Assembly: GCA_905250115.1 (NCBI GenBank)
Contig: CAJNOI010000220.1
Coordinates: 1-64,000, forward strand
Length of the DNA: 64,000 nucleotides
Source of the DNA: Adineta steineri
Lineage: Eukaryota; Rotifera; Eurotatoria; Adinetida; Adinetidae
Direction: 5' to 3'
Position 1 is the stretch's first letter, and every line of letters begins with the position of its first letter. Below, piece after piece: positions 1 through 11,303 of this stretch. The notes under the pieces were generated by a model. It saw only the letters and a list, made by a program, of their open reading frames with translations. It was not told the DNA's origin and ran no database searches. The position numbers and the translations under genes were made by a program.

Positions 1-1815
1 TATGATTATCATCTAAATGTAAACCATTTAATGATTCAGTTGGTAAATTATGTTTTTCATCGGATGTTAATGTTTGTACTTTATGTAAAATATCATCACG
101 ACGAAAACCTAATAGTTCAATATATTTATTTCTTGGATCACTTTCAAATGAAGCACGTAAAAAACGCCATAAAATTTGTTCATCTTGTGATATGACTGTT
201 GAAGATATTTGATGATCACAATAATCAAGTAATGTACCAGCTTGTAACATAGTATCAAATGTTTGGACAGTTTGAACAAATGCATGATCAACAACAACTT
301 GTTGAATAAGTACTGGTAAACGACGAGTATTAGTAGCACTTGGAGATGCTGGACCTGATTCTGCTGATGTTGCTGTTGGAGTAGGTGGATGTTGAACAAT
401 GACTAATTTACCACCGAAACCAAAGGAAACTCTTGTTTGACGTCGCATCCATTTCGGTGCATATTTAATAGGTAATACATCATGTGTAGTTGTTGATGGA
501 TGTGGTTCTGATGTTGGAGGAAGTCCATCACCGAATGCTTGAGTAAACAATTGATTATTAACCGGGCGAGAAACTTGACATGAACCACCCATTAATGTAT
601 AAATACTTAATGTACCATCAAATGATGATGCTGATATTAAATTTGGATCAACTAAATAAATAAAACAAAGACATAGTATAGAAAATAGACTTTAAATTTC
701 TTTTTTTTATCCATACCAAGACACCATTTAACATCAAAACACCAATGATTACATGGTATTTCATAAACAATTTCTGGTATAATTTGTAAATCATTTGGAT
801 TCCAACATATAATTTTATTATCTTTTCCACTTGACATTAATAAATTACCATCATTTGGTGACCATTGTAAATCTAAAATTCCTCTATAGATACAAAAAAA
901 AGTAAATTTCTAAAAATGAAAATTCAAACAATTATTTTATTAACCTTGTATGTCCAGTAAGTAATTTCACTGGACTAGTTCCAAAACGAAGATCCCATAA
1001 TTGTATAGATGCGGATTGATCTTCTTCACTTGCTAAACATAATTGACTTGTTATATCTGGATGCCAAACAAGCCGATTTGCTCTCATACGATATGTTGAA
1101 TCAGTTATTTTAAATATTGGTTCATTACTAGATTTTAAATCCCAAATAAGAGTTTTTCCACCAAGAGTTGAACCAAGTATATGAGATTTTTGTCGATTCC
1201 ATGAAACACATTGAACTTCTTCATCAATATGATGACTTGATGGTGATGTACCACCAGGTATCATTGGTTGTTTAAGATCATTTAAATCCCAGATCATTAA
1301 TTCGGAATTTGATCCACCACTTGCAAATAGATTTGGTTGAAGAGTATTCATATCAATTGAATGGACACTTCCAGTATGTTTATCAAGTTGTTGAGTTATT
1401 GATTGAGCTAATGGATCAACTAAATAGATACGACCTTTCTCTGTAGCACCAATTAATAATTTTAATGATGGCCAAATTAATTTATTAAAACTAAAAAAAA
1501 GAATAATATGTAGATCAGATATTAATTAAATAAATAAACAAACCGATAATCTGTTTTTATTGATCCAATTGGTGCCATCGACATACTTCTATCCGCTAAA
1601 TTAACTTGATATACTTCTAATTGGGAATTTGTACTAGAATAAAAAAAATTTTAATAATGAAATTCTTTTTTTGAGAATTAAACTTACCTAAAACTTGCAT
1701 CAAGTTGTTGAGCAGCTGTACCGGCAATTAAATAATTTGTATTTGTTGTTTGTTCTTCATTCTTAGCCGGAGACCAAGCAACATGAGCAGTTCGATCAAT
1801 TTCTTTTAATTTCAT
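1..1815 (-). CDS. SEC31: SEC31 COPII coat protein, N-terminal part (cut by left edge)
   Basis: Outer-coat subunit of COPII vesicles, which with SEC13 cages cargo leaving the endoplasmic reticulum. Five exons are visible: 1815-1688, 1633-1544, 1490-945, 883-717 and 651-1. The protein starts MKLKEIDRTAHVAWSPA, the usual SEC31 opening, and continues through WD40 blades: FASGGSNSELMIWDLND, LGGKTLIWDLKSSNEP, LWDLRFG...LLTGHTRG and LLMSSGKDNKIICWNP. The order and wording match SEC31A rather than a generic WD40 protein. Exon 5 leaves the propeller (SFDGTLSIYTLMGG) and enters the following helical region. All introns are about 50-65 bases. The carboxyl half lies beyond base 1. The start lies 135 bases from the end of the BRI3-like gene on the same strand, and an AG follows a T-run near 1859. 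Identity is firm; the 3' part cannot be seen. Confidence 0.95.
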
Positions 1816-1950
1816 TTCTATTTTGAATAGAAATAAAAACTTTCTTTTTTATTCTAATCTAAAAATCAAAATTCACAAAAAATAAGTATTATTATCATCA
1901 TTTAATTAAATGCACAAAATAAATCATTAATTTTTTTTTTATCAAATTAT

Positions 1951-2410
1951 CTAATCAAAAATAGAACCACAAAAATTGCATCGACGTTGTCGTAATGCTA
2001 AACAGCATATAATACCAATTGGAAAAAAGAAAATTGCACAACAAAGTCCTAAAAATGTAAAATCTGTTTCTAACATGCCAATCTAAATAGAAATCGAAAT
2101 GAATTGAAGAAATAAAACATGAAATATACATACTTTACAAGCTGGACAACCACCAAGGACAATAACTGTCGGTTGTTGAGAACCTAATGCATATGGATAT
2201 GATGAAACAGTTGTTGTTGTTGTAGGTGGTAGTCCACCAGGAAATGTTCCATAAGAGTCTGTACCTTAAAATAAATATTTTTTGACATTTCATTTAGGAA
2301 AAGAATAGGAAATGGAATTTACTAAGATTATGTGGATCTTGATATGAAGATGGACTATTATTTTCATCAATAATTAATTTTTTTTGATCAGGTAAAATAT
2401 TTGACGCCAT
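1951..2410 (-). CDS. BRI3: BRI3-like small membrane protein
   Basis: 116-residue protein from three exons (2410-2323, 2264-2134, 2082-1951). The front is polar and proline-rich (DENNSPSSYQDPH, FPGGLPPTTTTT). The second half carries the BRI3 signature: VIVLGGCPACK, then a hydrophobic segment FLGLCCAIFFFPIGIICCLA, then LRQRRCNFCGSIF. This paired CxxC - membrane segment - CxxC layout, with the ALRxRRC turn, is that of mammalian brain protein I3, a lysosomal/endosomal membrane protein. It differs from LITAF in the wording around the second CxxC. The length is close to the family (about 125). It is divergent to the dehydrogenase at 2818 and lies just upstream of SEC31 on the same strand. The function in invertebrates is poorly known, so only the family is claimed. 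Confidence 0.9.
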
Positions 2411-2817
2411 TTTTTTTCATAAATAAACTCGATCTGAGTTTAATTTTTATAAAAAAGTGACTCAATTAATAGTAAAGATTCGAGATACCACGTCGACTAT
2501 TTCTACTCAGTTTCTGATTGGCTAACAATTCCATTACAAAATTTCTTTTTCCTTCAAACTTTTAACATTGATTTTTTATCTATCATTGTCTTACTTACAT
2601 TTGTAATAGTTGAAATAAAAAGATTATTTACAAAATTTTAATATAATTTTCTTTATAGATTAACGATATTGAAATAGTTGAGAATGACTCATTGATTGGT
2701 TCTTATCAGCTGTCTATCTTTAAATACGTTTACTTATCTTTATATTTACGTAAAAGTTAATTTGTCAAGTAAAAAAGAAAAACTCAGTTTGTTATTATTA
2801 TTATAGCCGTAATCAAT
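2411..2817. promoter_or_regulatory. Divergent promoter region between BRI3 and SDR genes
   Basis: 407 bases separate the start codons of the minus-strand BRI3-like gene and the plus-strand dehydrogenase, so both promoters must sit here unless distal 5' exons exist. The sequence is AT-rich. A patch near 2484-2525 is richer in GC. No single TATA box can be assigned with confidence. Confidence 0.5.
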
Positions 2818-4298
2818 ATGGCATCTATTAGTTTCTTTCAATGTCTTTATCGTATAATTATGGCGTAAGTTAATATAATAATAATTCATATTTGATTTAA
2901 TTTTATTTAGATTTACTCGTGCTCTTGTATTTTCAATATTTCCAGCACCAAAAAAAGCTATTAATGATGAAATTGTTCTCATTACTGGTTCTGCCGGTGT
3001 TTTAGGTCGTGCACTTGCGGTTGAATTTTCTAAATATGGTGCATTTCTTTGTTTATGGGATATTGATGAAGAAGAAAATCAAAAGACCTATGAATTATTA
3101 TATACACAATACAATCATCGTCGAATGGTTGCAATGAAAGTTGACATAACGTTTGTTATATCAATGACGTTTCCTTTTTTATTGTATAAATTTTTGCTTT
3201 TTTTCAATAGGATACCAGAAGAAATTCATCGTGCAGCAGAAAAAATTCGTCATGAAATTGGAAATGTATCTATTGTTGTACAAAATGCGGGTAGATTTCA
3301 ATAATTAATTAATATCTATAAAGAGAAGACTAAACGTTGATACTGTTTAGCACAGGTGTAGTGACATGTAAAAATATCCTCGATCTTAATTCTGAAGATA
3401 TCAAACGAACATTTAATGTTAATATTATATCACATTATCATGTAAAAATTCTAATTTCAAATTATTCTAAGATAATACTTTTTTTCTTCTTAATATTAGA
3501 TTAATCAAGCATTTCTTCCAGCTATGATTGAACGACATTATGGTAAGATAATAATGTATATTGAATAGATTAATAGAATTGATTTTTTTTGTTATTTAGG
3601 ACATATTGTAGCAATTACTAGTAATTGTGGTCTATTTGGTTTATCACATCTAGGAGATTATTGTGCATCAAAATTTGCAATTATTGGTATGAATTAAGAA
3701 AATATATATCGATTTGTTTATTATTTTGTATTTTCATTAGGATATATGGAATCTGTAGAAGATGAAATATATCGATCGAAATGTTCGGGAGTTAATACAA
3801 CGAGTAAGTAGTTAAATGGAAATGATTTCATTTCGAAAACATAAGAACAGCCAATGAAATTGATACCTTTGTTTTTATGTGAACAATATATTTTTTTTCA
3901 CTTCAGTCGCTATTCTTGGTCCATTGAAAGGTGGTCTTAATGAACGTGTTAGAGAAATTGTTATGTAAATATATTTTATTTCTTATAAACTTTATCTTGA
4001 TTTTATTTAAATTTCAGTCCTGAATCTGTTGATTTTCTTCCACCAAATATCTGTGCACAAAGAATTGTTCAGGGTGTCATAACTAATCAAAAATTTCTAT
4101 ATATTCCAAAAACTTATCGATTATTAGAACTTATTAAAAGGTAAAAGACGAAAATAATTATTCTCCTATTTATATGTTTTCTTTTTCTTCTATAGTTTTC
4201 TTCCATATGATGCATTCAAAGCAATTCTTAGTTATGTACTCAATGTACATGATCCAAATTTAAAACGAAATCGTTTAAGAAAAGCTACTCGTTCATAA
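2818..4298 (+). CDS. Short-chain dehydrogenase/reductase, SDR16C-like
   Basis: 309-residue NAD(P)-dependent oxidoreductase from ten small exons: 2818-2864, 2911-3150, 3211-3290, 3356-3441, 3500-3542, 3600-3686, 3741-3803, 3907-3964, 4018-4140, 4196-4298. After a short hydrophobic front (CLYRIIMAFTRALVFSIFP), which probably anchors it in the ER or lipid-droplet membrane, comes the Rossmann motif VLITGSAGVLGRALA, then CLWDIDEEEN, which sets cofactor choice. NAG follows at the exon 3/4 junction, then FNVNI, and the catalytic ITSNCG and YCASK (Tyr-x3-Lys). Phrases such as LWDIDEE, INQAFLPAMIERHYGHIVAI and GLFG...DYCASKFA point to the SDR16C group (RDH10, DHRS3, HSD17B11/13), which acts on retinoids or steroids. 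The substrate cannot be told from sequence. The glycine motif is slightly altered (TGSAGVLG for TGxxxGIG). It shares a promoter region with the BRI3-like gene. Confidence 0.9.
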
Positions 4299-5087
4299 AC
4301 TAAAAAATTAAATTACTCTTGCCTGTCTTTCTTTTGTTCATCTTCTTTCATACATGTGATTGCATCATATTCGTTGCACTTGAATAAGAAAATAAAAATG
4401 AAAAAACAATATATTTTCTTTCTACTTTAATTTTCAACATGTGAATATTATATATATATCTCTGTTCAACGCTTACATTCTCAAGATTTCTATAATCAAA
4501 GCGTTGCGATAAGATAGTGAAGAGAGGTTGTGGATATATTTTACCGATAAGATTATTACCTAAATATATATATAATCAATGTCCTTCTTACAAGAAATAG
4601 TATTGTATTAACACAAAGAAAATGTTAATAATATTTATACAACTACGTCAGCTTTTATTGAAAATCTAAATTATTTATTCAAAATTATCCATTTTTTCCA
4701 ATTGTATAATTTATCGTTAATAGTATTTTATTTCAATATCAATACTTTACATTCATTGTTCGAATTGAATTTATTAGCGATTGAATACCGATATTTTATG
4801 ACAAAGTGTATTTACGCTTCGTATTGTTATAAATCCTCTCTCATATTAAAAATTCTATGGAATTTAATTGGGTGTGAGTGTTGTTTATTGTACCTACAAT
4901 CACACCCTCAAAATATGATAGAAAATAAAACTTAAAATAAAAAAACCGTAAATTTTATTTTATTTTTTTGTAGAACACATCAGAAGGACAAACAAACGAT
5001 TTTTTTTCTACGGAGAACTGTTTAATAATAAAAATAACATTAAAAAATTATAACATATACACTTGAAAAAATTTCAATTTGTTTTTT
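4299..5087. other. Intergenic spacer, convergent gene ends
   Basis: The 3' ends of the dehydrogenase (plus) and the CDK-like kinase (minus) face each other here. AATAAA-like signals occur near 4390. Short open frames exist but lack coding character. The only structured element is the hairpin at 4868-4912. Confidence 0.6.
4868..4912 (-). repeat. TGAGGGTGTG hairpin element, copy A
   Basis: GGGTGTGA (4870-4877) is followed about 22 bases later by its exact reverse complement TCACACCC (4900-4907), then TCAA. Read on the minus strand it begins TTGAGGGTGTG and ends CACTCACACCCAA. The same beginning and end recur at 19351-19394 and 50923-50983. Confidence 0.6.
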
Positions 5088-6579
5088 TTATCGAACACTT
5101 CTCATACTTTCACTCTGTTGTCGAATAGCTCGATCAATAACTGAACGTATTGGACGTTCCAATAATCCATTTTTCGATGATGAATGAACGAGAACTGCTC
5201 CTTCAGCTAAATATTCATGTTCTTCAAGTAATTGTCGAGCTGTTCGACGATGTTTTGGATTATAAATTAATGTATCCTATTCATTAATATATTAAAATAA
5301 ATTTAAATATTCAATAAATTTTACTTTAAGAAATTGTCGACATTGACTTGACATTGGTAAACGAGAGAGTTGAACATCATCGAGTGGAAATCTCGGTAGA
5401 CCTGTTTGATAATAAAGACATTGTGCAATTTCAGGCCATTCAGAGACAGTTGGTGTACCAAGAAGACTATAGAAAATAACATATATATTATATACACAAA
5501 AAATAAATTATCTACCGAAAAATAAGTAATAACTGATCAATTTCACATTCACCACGAAATAATGGTTCTCGAAGTGTCATTTCAGCAAATACACAACCAA
5601 AACCCCAAACATCTAAAGCTGTACCTAATAACAGCAATAATAATGCTTATTAAAAATTGAAATAAGAAAAATTTTAAAATTAACCGTATGTAGGTGCATT
5701 GAGTAATACTTCTGGTGGTCGATACCATAATGTTACAACTTCATGTGTTAATGTACGTTCAGGCATATGACATTGTCGTGCTAAACCAAAATCAGCTAGT
5801 TTTAAACGACCTATTTTAATACATAAATGGGTTGTTATATGTAAATAATAGACAAAAAAATTAGCTAACCTTCATAATCAATTAAAATATTTGGTGGTTT
5901 CAAATCTCGATGAAGCTAAATAAAAAATTACAAGATATTATTTACATAATTAAAAATATATGATATAATTCTTTACAATACGATGACGATGAAGACATTC
6001 AATAGCACTTAATAATTGATAACTGTAACTCTATAGATATATAAATAATAGAAAAACTTGTTTTTGAATAAATTGAAAATTATACTTTAACAAGTCTTGG
6101 ACTAATTCGTTCACCAGGACCAAGTGCATCCATATATCTTTTAAGATCAGTCGGGAGAAATTCAAGATATAAACATAAATGATTTGTGCCACTATTATAC
6201 AATGGTTCGAATGCTACGTGGCTCAATCTAGATAAATAAATAAAATAGAATAGAAATAATTATTGATTTAAAACTAACTTAATAATAAATTCATGATGAA
6301 TCGATTTAAGAACAGCAATTTCTCTTACAGCTGTCGCTGGTAATTCATTTTCGTCTTCTTGCTTACTTGTTACTTTAATTATTTTTCGTGCTAACATTTG
6401 ATGTGTATTTATATTACGTACACATTCAACAAAACCATATGTACCTTAAAATTAAAACTTAAAGATAAAATAGTACGATTAATAAATAAATATAAACCTG
6501 AACCAAGTATTGATTCAATGAACCATGGTGATGAAGGTGATTGAACTATGGAACGCGAACTTCGATTATTATACTGCAT
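5088..6579 (-). CDS. Cyclin-dependent kinase, CDK1/2-like, divergent
   Basis: 351-residue protein kinase from nine exons (6579-6498, 6444-6279, 6227-6086, 6030-5977, 5915-5870, 5810-5685, 5624-5516, 5466-5325, 5276-5088). Visible motifs are the glycine loop ILGSGTYGFV with the Thr-Tyr pair that WEE1-type kinases target, AxKIIK, and a PSTAIRE-like helix [22 protein letters not shown] follows (CDK1/2 have KPQN), then [23 protein letters not shown] with the activating threonine, GECEIDQL and LLGTP. The whole layout is that of CDK1/2, though PATAVRE and KPP are departures. A serine-rich stretch of about 20 residues precedes the kinase domain. The start is the first ATG in frame (6579); the frame stays open upstream without another ATG. 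Partner cyclin and role are unknown. It could be a lineage-specific CDK rather than the main cell-cycle kinase. Confidence 0.9.
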
Positions 6580-8615
6580 ATTACAATGATTACTATTGTT
6601 GTAGTTAATGTAGCCGTCGTATTTGACTTTTTTTCGGCTGATATACAATAAGATGATGACGTTAAATAGTTTATAACCAGTACATATTTATACTACAGAA
6701 AAGAAAAAAAGAAAATGGAGAAGAAAATGCACTAAACATGCAGTTATCCTATTTTGGTAGAATAATCGGCTAGTATGAAAATGAAGAGAACGTTTGTGAG
6801 TATATACTGTATTTGTTGTAGTGTTATATTTAATATTGAAAGAAAGAGAAAAGAAAGTAAAACAGTATATGTATTTATTCTATTGTTGGAAATAAACAAT
6901 CCCTTGTTTACTTATAAAATGATGAAATTGTATAATACTCTTTGTTCTTTATGAATAAACCACGTGGGTGTGTTATAAACTTTATCATTTTCATTATTCC
7001 GTCGACTATAGAGAGAATCGTATGAAATAAATGCGCCAGTATGTTTCTGTCGGGATCAAACAAACATTTGAGATCAAGAAAGAAACACAATACGTAATGA
7101 AACTTGACCGAAAGGTTTTTATGATCAGAGAATCCGAATCTAAGGTCTGTTCAGTCAGACAACTCAGAGAGATGTACGTATGATCTAACGGAAATACTTT
7201 TTGTGAATACTTTGATGTTATATTTCTTGTAGAAATGTATGTAGAAAGATGGTATTTGTACGAGAAAGAGGTAAGTGAGTTAATAGTCGAGCATTATTTG
7301 TATCTTAAGTGTAGAACTTTTTCTGGTATATGGAAAATCATACGAGAAAGAAGCGTTTGCATCTATCTATTTGTTTCTCTGTCTAAATAACAGCAATGGT
7401 CGGTTTCATTCGATTCCGAACTCTTGTAAAAGGTGACTAAAATTATTCGCTGATAGGTGTTACATAGTTATATCTTTCTCTCACATACATTTCTTTCTGT
7501 TCTCGCATATATCTATTAGAGAAAAACATTTTTCATATTTTGATAATGATAAATACAAAGAATATAACAACAAAATAAGCAATAATCAATATAGATTAAT
7601 TGAACAAAGGAAATAATGTTTTTTATTGGTATGTTAATTCGAGTAAAAATGATATGAAAAGTATCAAAGTCAGGAACTATAAATTGATTATAGAATGAAG
7701 TGATTTAATATGACATATAAAAATCAATTAGTATAAACGTTCATGATAATACTGAATGTCACGAAAAGTGCGCATAGTTTACTTGTTCATTTCAATTTGG
7801 ATGGTGATGCATGTGTACGCAAAATAGTCATATATGGAATATATATAATTAATTATGTATAGCTGACATGCAAAATAGCTCGAAAAATATATCAATATAT
7901 CTTCGATAAATTATAAATAATATTTGAATTTTTAAGAGATATTCTATCAAAATTTTGTTTATATTACATTTGAAATTCTATATATTACTGCATATTTTTC
8001 TTTTCTTTATTCTTTCTCCTATTCACGCATGATAAGATAGAGTATATTTTTGTTTTGAAAAAAGAAGCGTTACATTCACATAGATCAAATTAGCTCTTAG
8101 TCATTGACGCAAGAATCTTAAAAATTATAATAAAGATATTCATTACAAAGATCTAATCAATAAATTAATATATGGTAAAAAAGAAAAACTAGATCATCGT
8201 TTTTTAACATAACTACATTATTTTTTTATATATCAATATTCGTGAACTAGAGAAAAAATCGGGAAAAGTAAAATTCTATGGACTAGATGTTTTTTCGAAC
8301 TTACTGTTGTGATTTGAGTACTTTTATTTATTTATTACACCATCAACGTTAAGGAAGCTGTCACGATATTTATGAATTCTTAATTATATGTATCTGACAA
8401 CTAATTAAATATTAAATACGTTAATGAACCAAGTATTTTTTAAGACATCTTAGAAAATCATCATGCAATCATTATTCTGATGTAGTATAGATGCGTACTC
8501 GTTAGTACTTTAATCATTTTGTGCTCTTCTTTTTTATTATCTCTAGAAAATTCTTATATTACTTTCGTGTTATTATTTTCAAAGGATATTGTTTAATTTT
8601 TCATTTATTTTTATA
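6580..8615. other. Intergenic spacer between divergent CDK and receptor genes
   Basis: About 2 kb of AT-rich DNA between two genes transcribed away from each other, so it must hold both promoters. The part near 6900-7500 has scattered less AT-rich patches. A 60-codon open frame on the minus strand (6908-7090) has no recognisable product. I see no RNA gene, mobile element or long repeat. Confidence 0.5.
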
Positions 8616-9497
8616 ATGGCTGCAAGTTGGTTAGAATTTCTTGGATCGATAGGAATGATAATTAGTACTGCTATTGCTATAGTAATTTCATTAATTTATC
8701 TCATTGTTATAACTCTAACACAAGGTCGCAATATTTCAGTTTCATCACTTCTTGCAAGTAATACATTTTTATCAGCATTAGTTTATAGTTCAGCTCATTT
8801 CGCTATTGCTGTTTCAACATTTCGAAGTGATATTGGTGTTATCGATGGTATTCGATATCGACAATATAATCCTTTTTGTATGTCTTCAGGATTTGTTTTC
8901 TATAGTGGATGTGCACTTCTCTACTATTCATATGTTATGGAAGCTGGACAACGATTTGCTCGTGTAGTTCTATATGATTATCGATGGTTATATAAATGTC
9001 GTATACAATTAATTTTTATTATTTTTCAATGGTTTGCCTGTATCTTTGGAACATTTATACCATTAGCATTAACAGATCAATTACAATATGATATCAATAT
9101 GAATATGTGTATTATACCAATTCGTTCTAGTGGTTGGACTATGTATTATGCTATATTTTGTTATTCTATTCCATTAGTATTAATTATAGCATTTTATCAT
9201 CGATTAATACAATATATTCTTACTGTACGTAGTCGTGTTAGTGCTTGTCTTATTTCTGGATCAGTAGTTATTGCAGCACAACGTCAATTAGCATTGATTC
9301 AACGTGTTATTGTTCTTGTTAGTATTCTTACGATTAGTGGATTACCATATTGTGTATTTATTGCGATCGGTTTTTGGACAGATCCACCCATATATCAATT
9401 TCGAATAAGTTTTCTATGCGTCGATATTGCTCTTGCAAGTGTTGTATGTACTATGTTTTGTTATTCAAGAGACATAGCACAATTAAGAAGGCTATAA
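8616..9497 (+). CDS. Rhodopsin-like G-protein-coupled receptor
   Basis: 293-residue single-exon protein with seven hydrophobic segments. TM1 is near residues 10-35 (IGMIISTAIAIVISLIYLIV) and TM2 includes LLASNTFLSALVYSSAHFAI. A cysteine (NPFC) before TM3 and one in the second outer loop (NMCIIP) could form the conserved disulfide. TM3 ends with GQRFARVV, a QRF in place of DRY. TM6 has SGLPYC in place of CWxP, and TM7 lacks NPxxY. These departures fit the large, divergent rhodopsin-like families that bdelloid rotifers carry; the ligand cannot be guessed. The start is ATG at 8616, giving MAASWLEFLG; the frame is open upstream only through a TTG. Having no intron is common for such expanded receptors. 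Confidence 0.82.
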   Translation: MAASWLEFLGSIGMIISTAIAIVISLIYLIVITLTQGRNISVSSLLASNTFLSALVYSSAHFAIAVSTFRSDIGVIDGIRYRQYNPFCMSSGFVFYSGCALLYYSYVMEAGQRFARVVLYDYRWLYKCRIQLIFIIFQWFACIFGTFIPLALTDQLQYDINMNMCIIPIRSSGWTMYYAIFCYSIPLVLIIAFYHRLIQYILTVRSRVSACLISGSVVIAAQRQLALIQRVIVLVSILTISGLPYCVFIAIGFWTDPPIYQFRISFLCVDIALASVVCTMFCYSRDIAQLRRL

Positions 9498-9938
9498 AAG
9501 TTAAATCAAATTTCGATACATCCCTAATTATCAACAAAATATTCGTAACGAAACACATAGTTATAGTAATTATTTTTCTGAACAATATATATTTATAAAC
9601 TATTTAATTTATTTCTAATTGATATTGTTTAATTTTATTATTTATTTTTTACTATAAACAGTAAAACTGTAAATGAATAAAAATTCTTTAATTATTTTCA
9701 CACTTAACGAAACTTTAAATATGTCTATATAAGTGAGAACATGTATATAACAAATTAGAAAAAAGACCTCGGAACAACACGGAAACGAAAAATAATTAAT
9801 AAAATGATGATAAGTATTCCAGATGTATTTTGAAAATGAATACTCTCTGCATAAAAAATACAACTGTTTGGCATATGAATAAATCAAAAAAATTAGTCTC
9901 TTTGAATAAGCTTATTGTTTACAAATAAATGAAAACTC
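9498..9938. other. Intergenic spacer
   Basis: AT-rich sequence between the receptor and the broken hydrolase. Open frames on both strands are low in complexity and match nothing I recognise. Confidence 0.5.
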
Positions 9939-10537
9939 TTAAAATATATATGATAACGTAGCAATAGTGTCCAATATTTGTTTAGTTGCTACAATTGTTG
10001 TAAATTCTTCATTAAAACTCGCTAATGTGTTGAAATGTACTTCATTTGCTTTGATAGTTGTACCTTCAAGATGGTCGATCGAATGTTGCTATTGCATGTC
10101 GTACAAAGAATACATCGAAAACCAAGATTACCAGCCATTCGTGTTGTTGTTTCACAACAATGATTAGTTGTTAAACCTACAATAACTAATGATAATGTAC
10201 CTTGTTCTCGAAGACGTTTCTCAAGATCAGTACCAATAAAAGCAGAATTAACTGATTTATGTAGAAGTGGTTCATTGTTCGTAGTTAGTGGTTTAGCATA
10301 ATCTTCAAGTTCATTTCCAGTATGTGAAGGATGAAAAGGTGAAGTAAGAGTGCTGGAATCATGCTTAACATGTATAATAGGTAAATGAGCTTTTCGAAAA
10401 CTTAATAAGAGCATTGTAATATTTTCTTCCATATCTGGTGTACATAGGTAACAACAAGTGTTGTTGTGGTCGAAATATTGAATTCCAACGACATTCAAGT
10501 ATAATACAAGCTCTTTTCTAAAATCAAAAACGTTCAA
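9939..10537 (-). pseudogene. Isochorismatase-family cysteine hydrolase, broken
   Basis: Family enzymes use an Asp-Lys-Cys triad to hydrolyse amides or enol ethers. The frame 10537-10022 holds MEENITMLLLSFRKAHLPI, then LLHKSVNSAFIGTDLE with the triad lysine, and VIVGLTTNHCCETTTRMAGN with the triad cysteine. After GNLGF the matching sequence leaves that frame. FDVFFVRHAIATFDR, the next family block, lies in a second frame near 10130-10070. The last block (TIKANEVHFNTLASFNEEF) lies in a third frame and runs to a stop at 9939. Two frame breaks are therefore needed. At the front, LNVVGIQYFD has glycine where the family has the catalytic aspartate (xVVDxQ), and no good start is seen. Such genes in rotifers often look bacterial or fungal. 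Alternatives are assembly errors, or very short introns I could not place. Confidence 0.8.
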
Positions 10538-11303
10538 AACTTTAATCTTATAGGTAGATAAAGTCAGAGATCGTATATGTTTGCATTATCAGCCTTACTG
10601 TTTAAGCTGATAATGATGATGAAGTAAATATGTATTTATATTATTTCATGACTTCTTTTCATTCTTATCTTACGAAATTTCTGCGCTGTCAACTATTCAA
10701 TGAGTCAAGACAAGTTTCTTATATAGGAAAGAATAATCAAGAAAAATCATTAAAAACTACAAATAGCCTTATCATAACACAATAATGTGCAGGTGGAGAA
10801 ATGAATGTTTGAAATCTCCAGTATCTCTACATAGTTTCAACATTTTTTGATGCTAAAACTAAGTGATAGTGCTTTTGAGAGAGTTGAGCATGAAGATGGA
10901 ACTTGCAACTATAACTATAGATGAAGGTTAAAATATTCTGATATGAATTTTCTCATCGAATTAAGGCTGTTATTTCCTAACAATAATGTTTTCATAAAAC
11001 CTTAATAATGGGCATACGTATGATGGCAGTGCATATATTTCTCATTCTTTATTCACATCTATATATTTGATTGCTTTTATTTTTCAGTATTATTCTTTTT
11101 GAGTATTATAAGTAATATAGGAAAGCTGTTTCTTTGAGAATTTAGGTAGATGAATATAAATTACTGAAACATCTTTAAATAATAGAATGACATAATTGTC
11201 AAGGATATGACAATTCTGTTGTTTATAAAAAAAGAAAAAAATGTTTCATTGAAAAATACAATTTTAAACTTTTTCAGTATAATTTATTAATTGTTTTCTT
11301 TTC
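10538..11303. other. Intergenic spacer
   Basis: About 770 bases of AT-rich DNA with no coding frame, RNA gene or repeat that I can support. The head of the broken hydrolase lies on one side and the 3' end of the large membrane protein gene on the other. Confidence 0.5.

Noticed and set aside
4702-4935. 77-codon plus-strand frame
   Set aside because: Low-complexity aromatic and leucine content typical of AT-rich noise, with no ATG-proximal context or splice partners.
6580-6648. Extension of the CDK-like protein upstream of 6579
   Set aside because: The extra codons begin with TTG. The first ATG is at 6579 and already leaves a full glycine loop.
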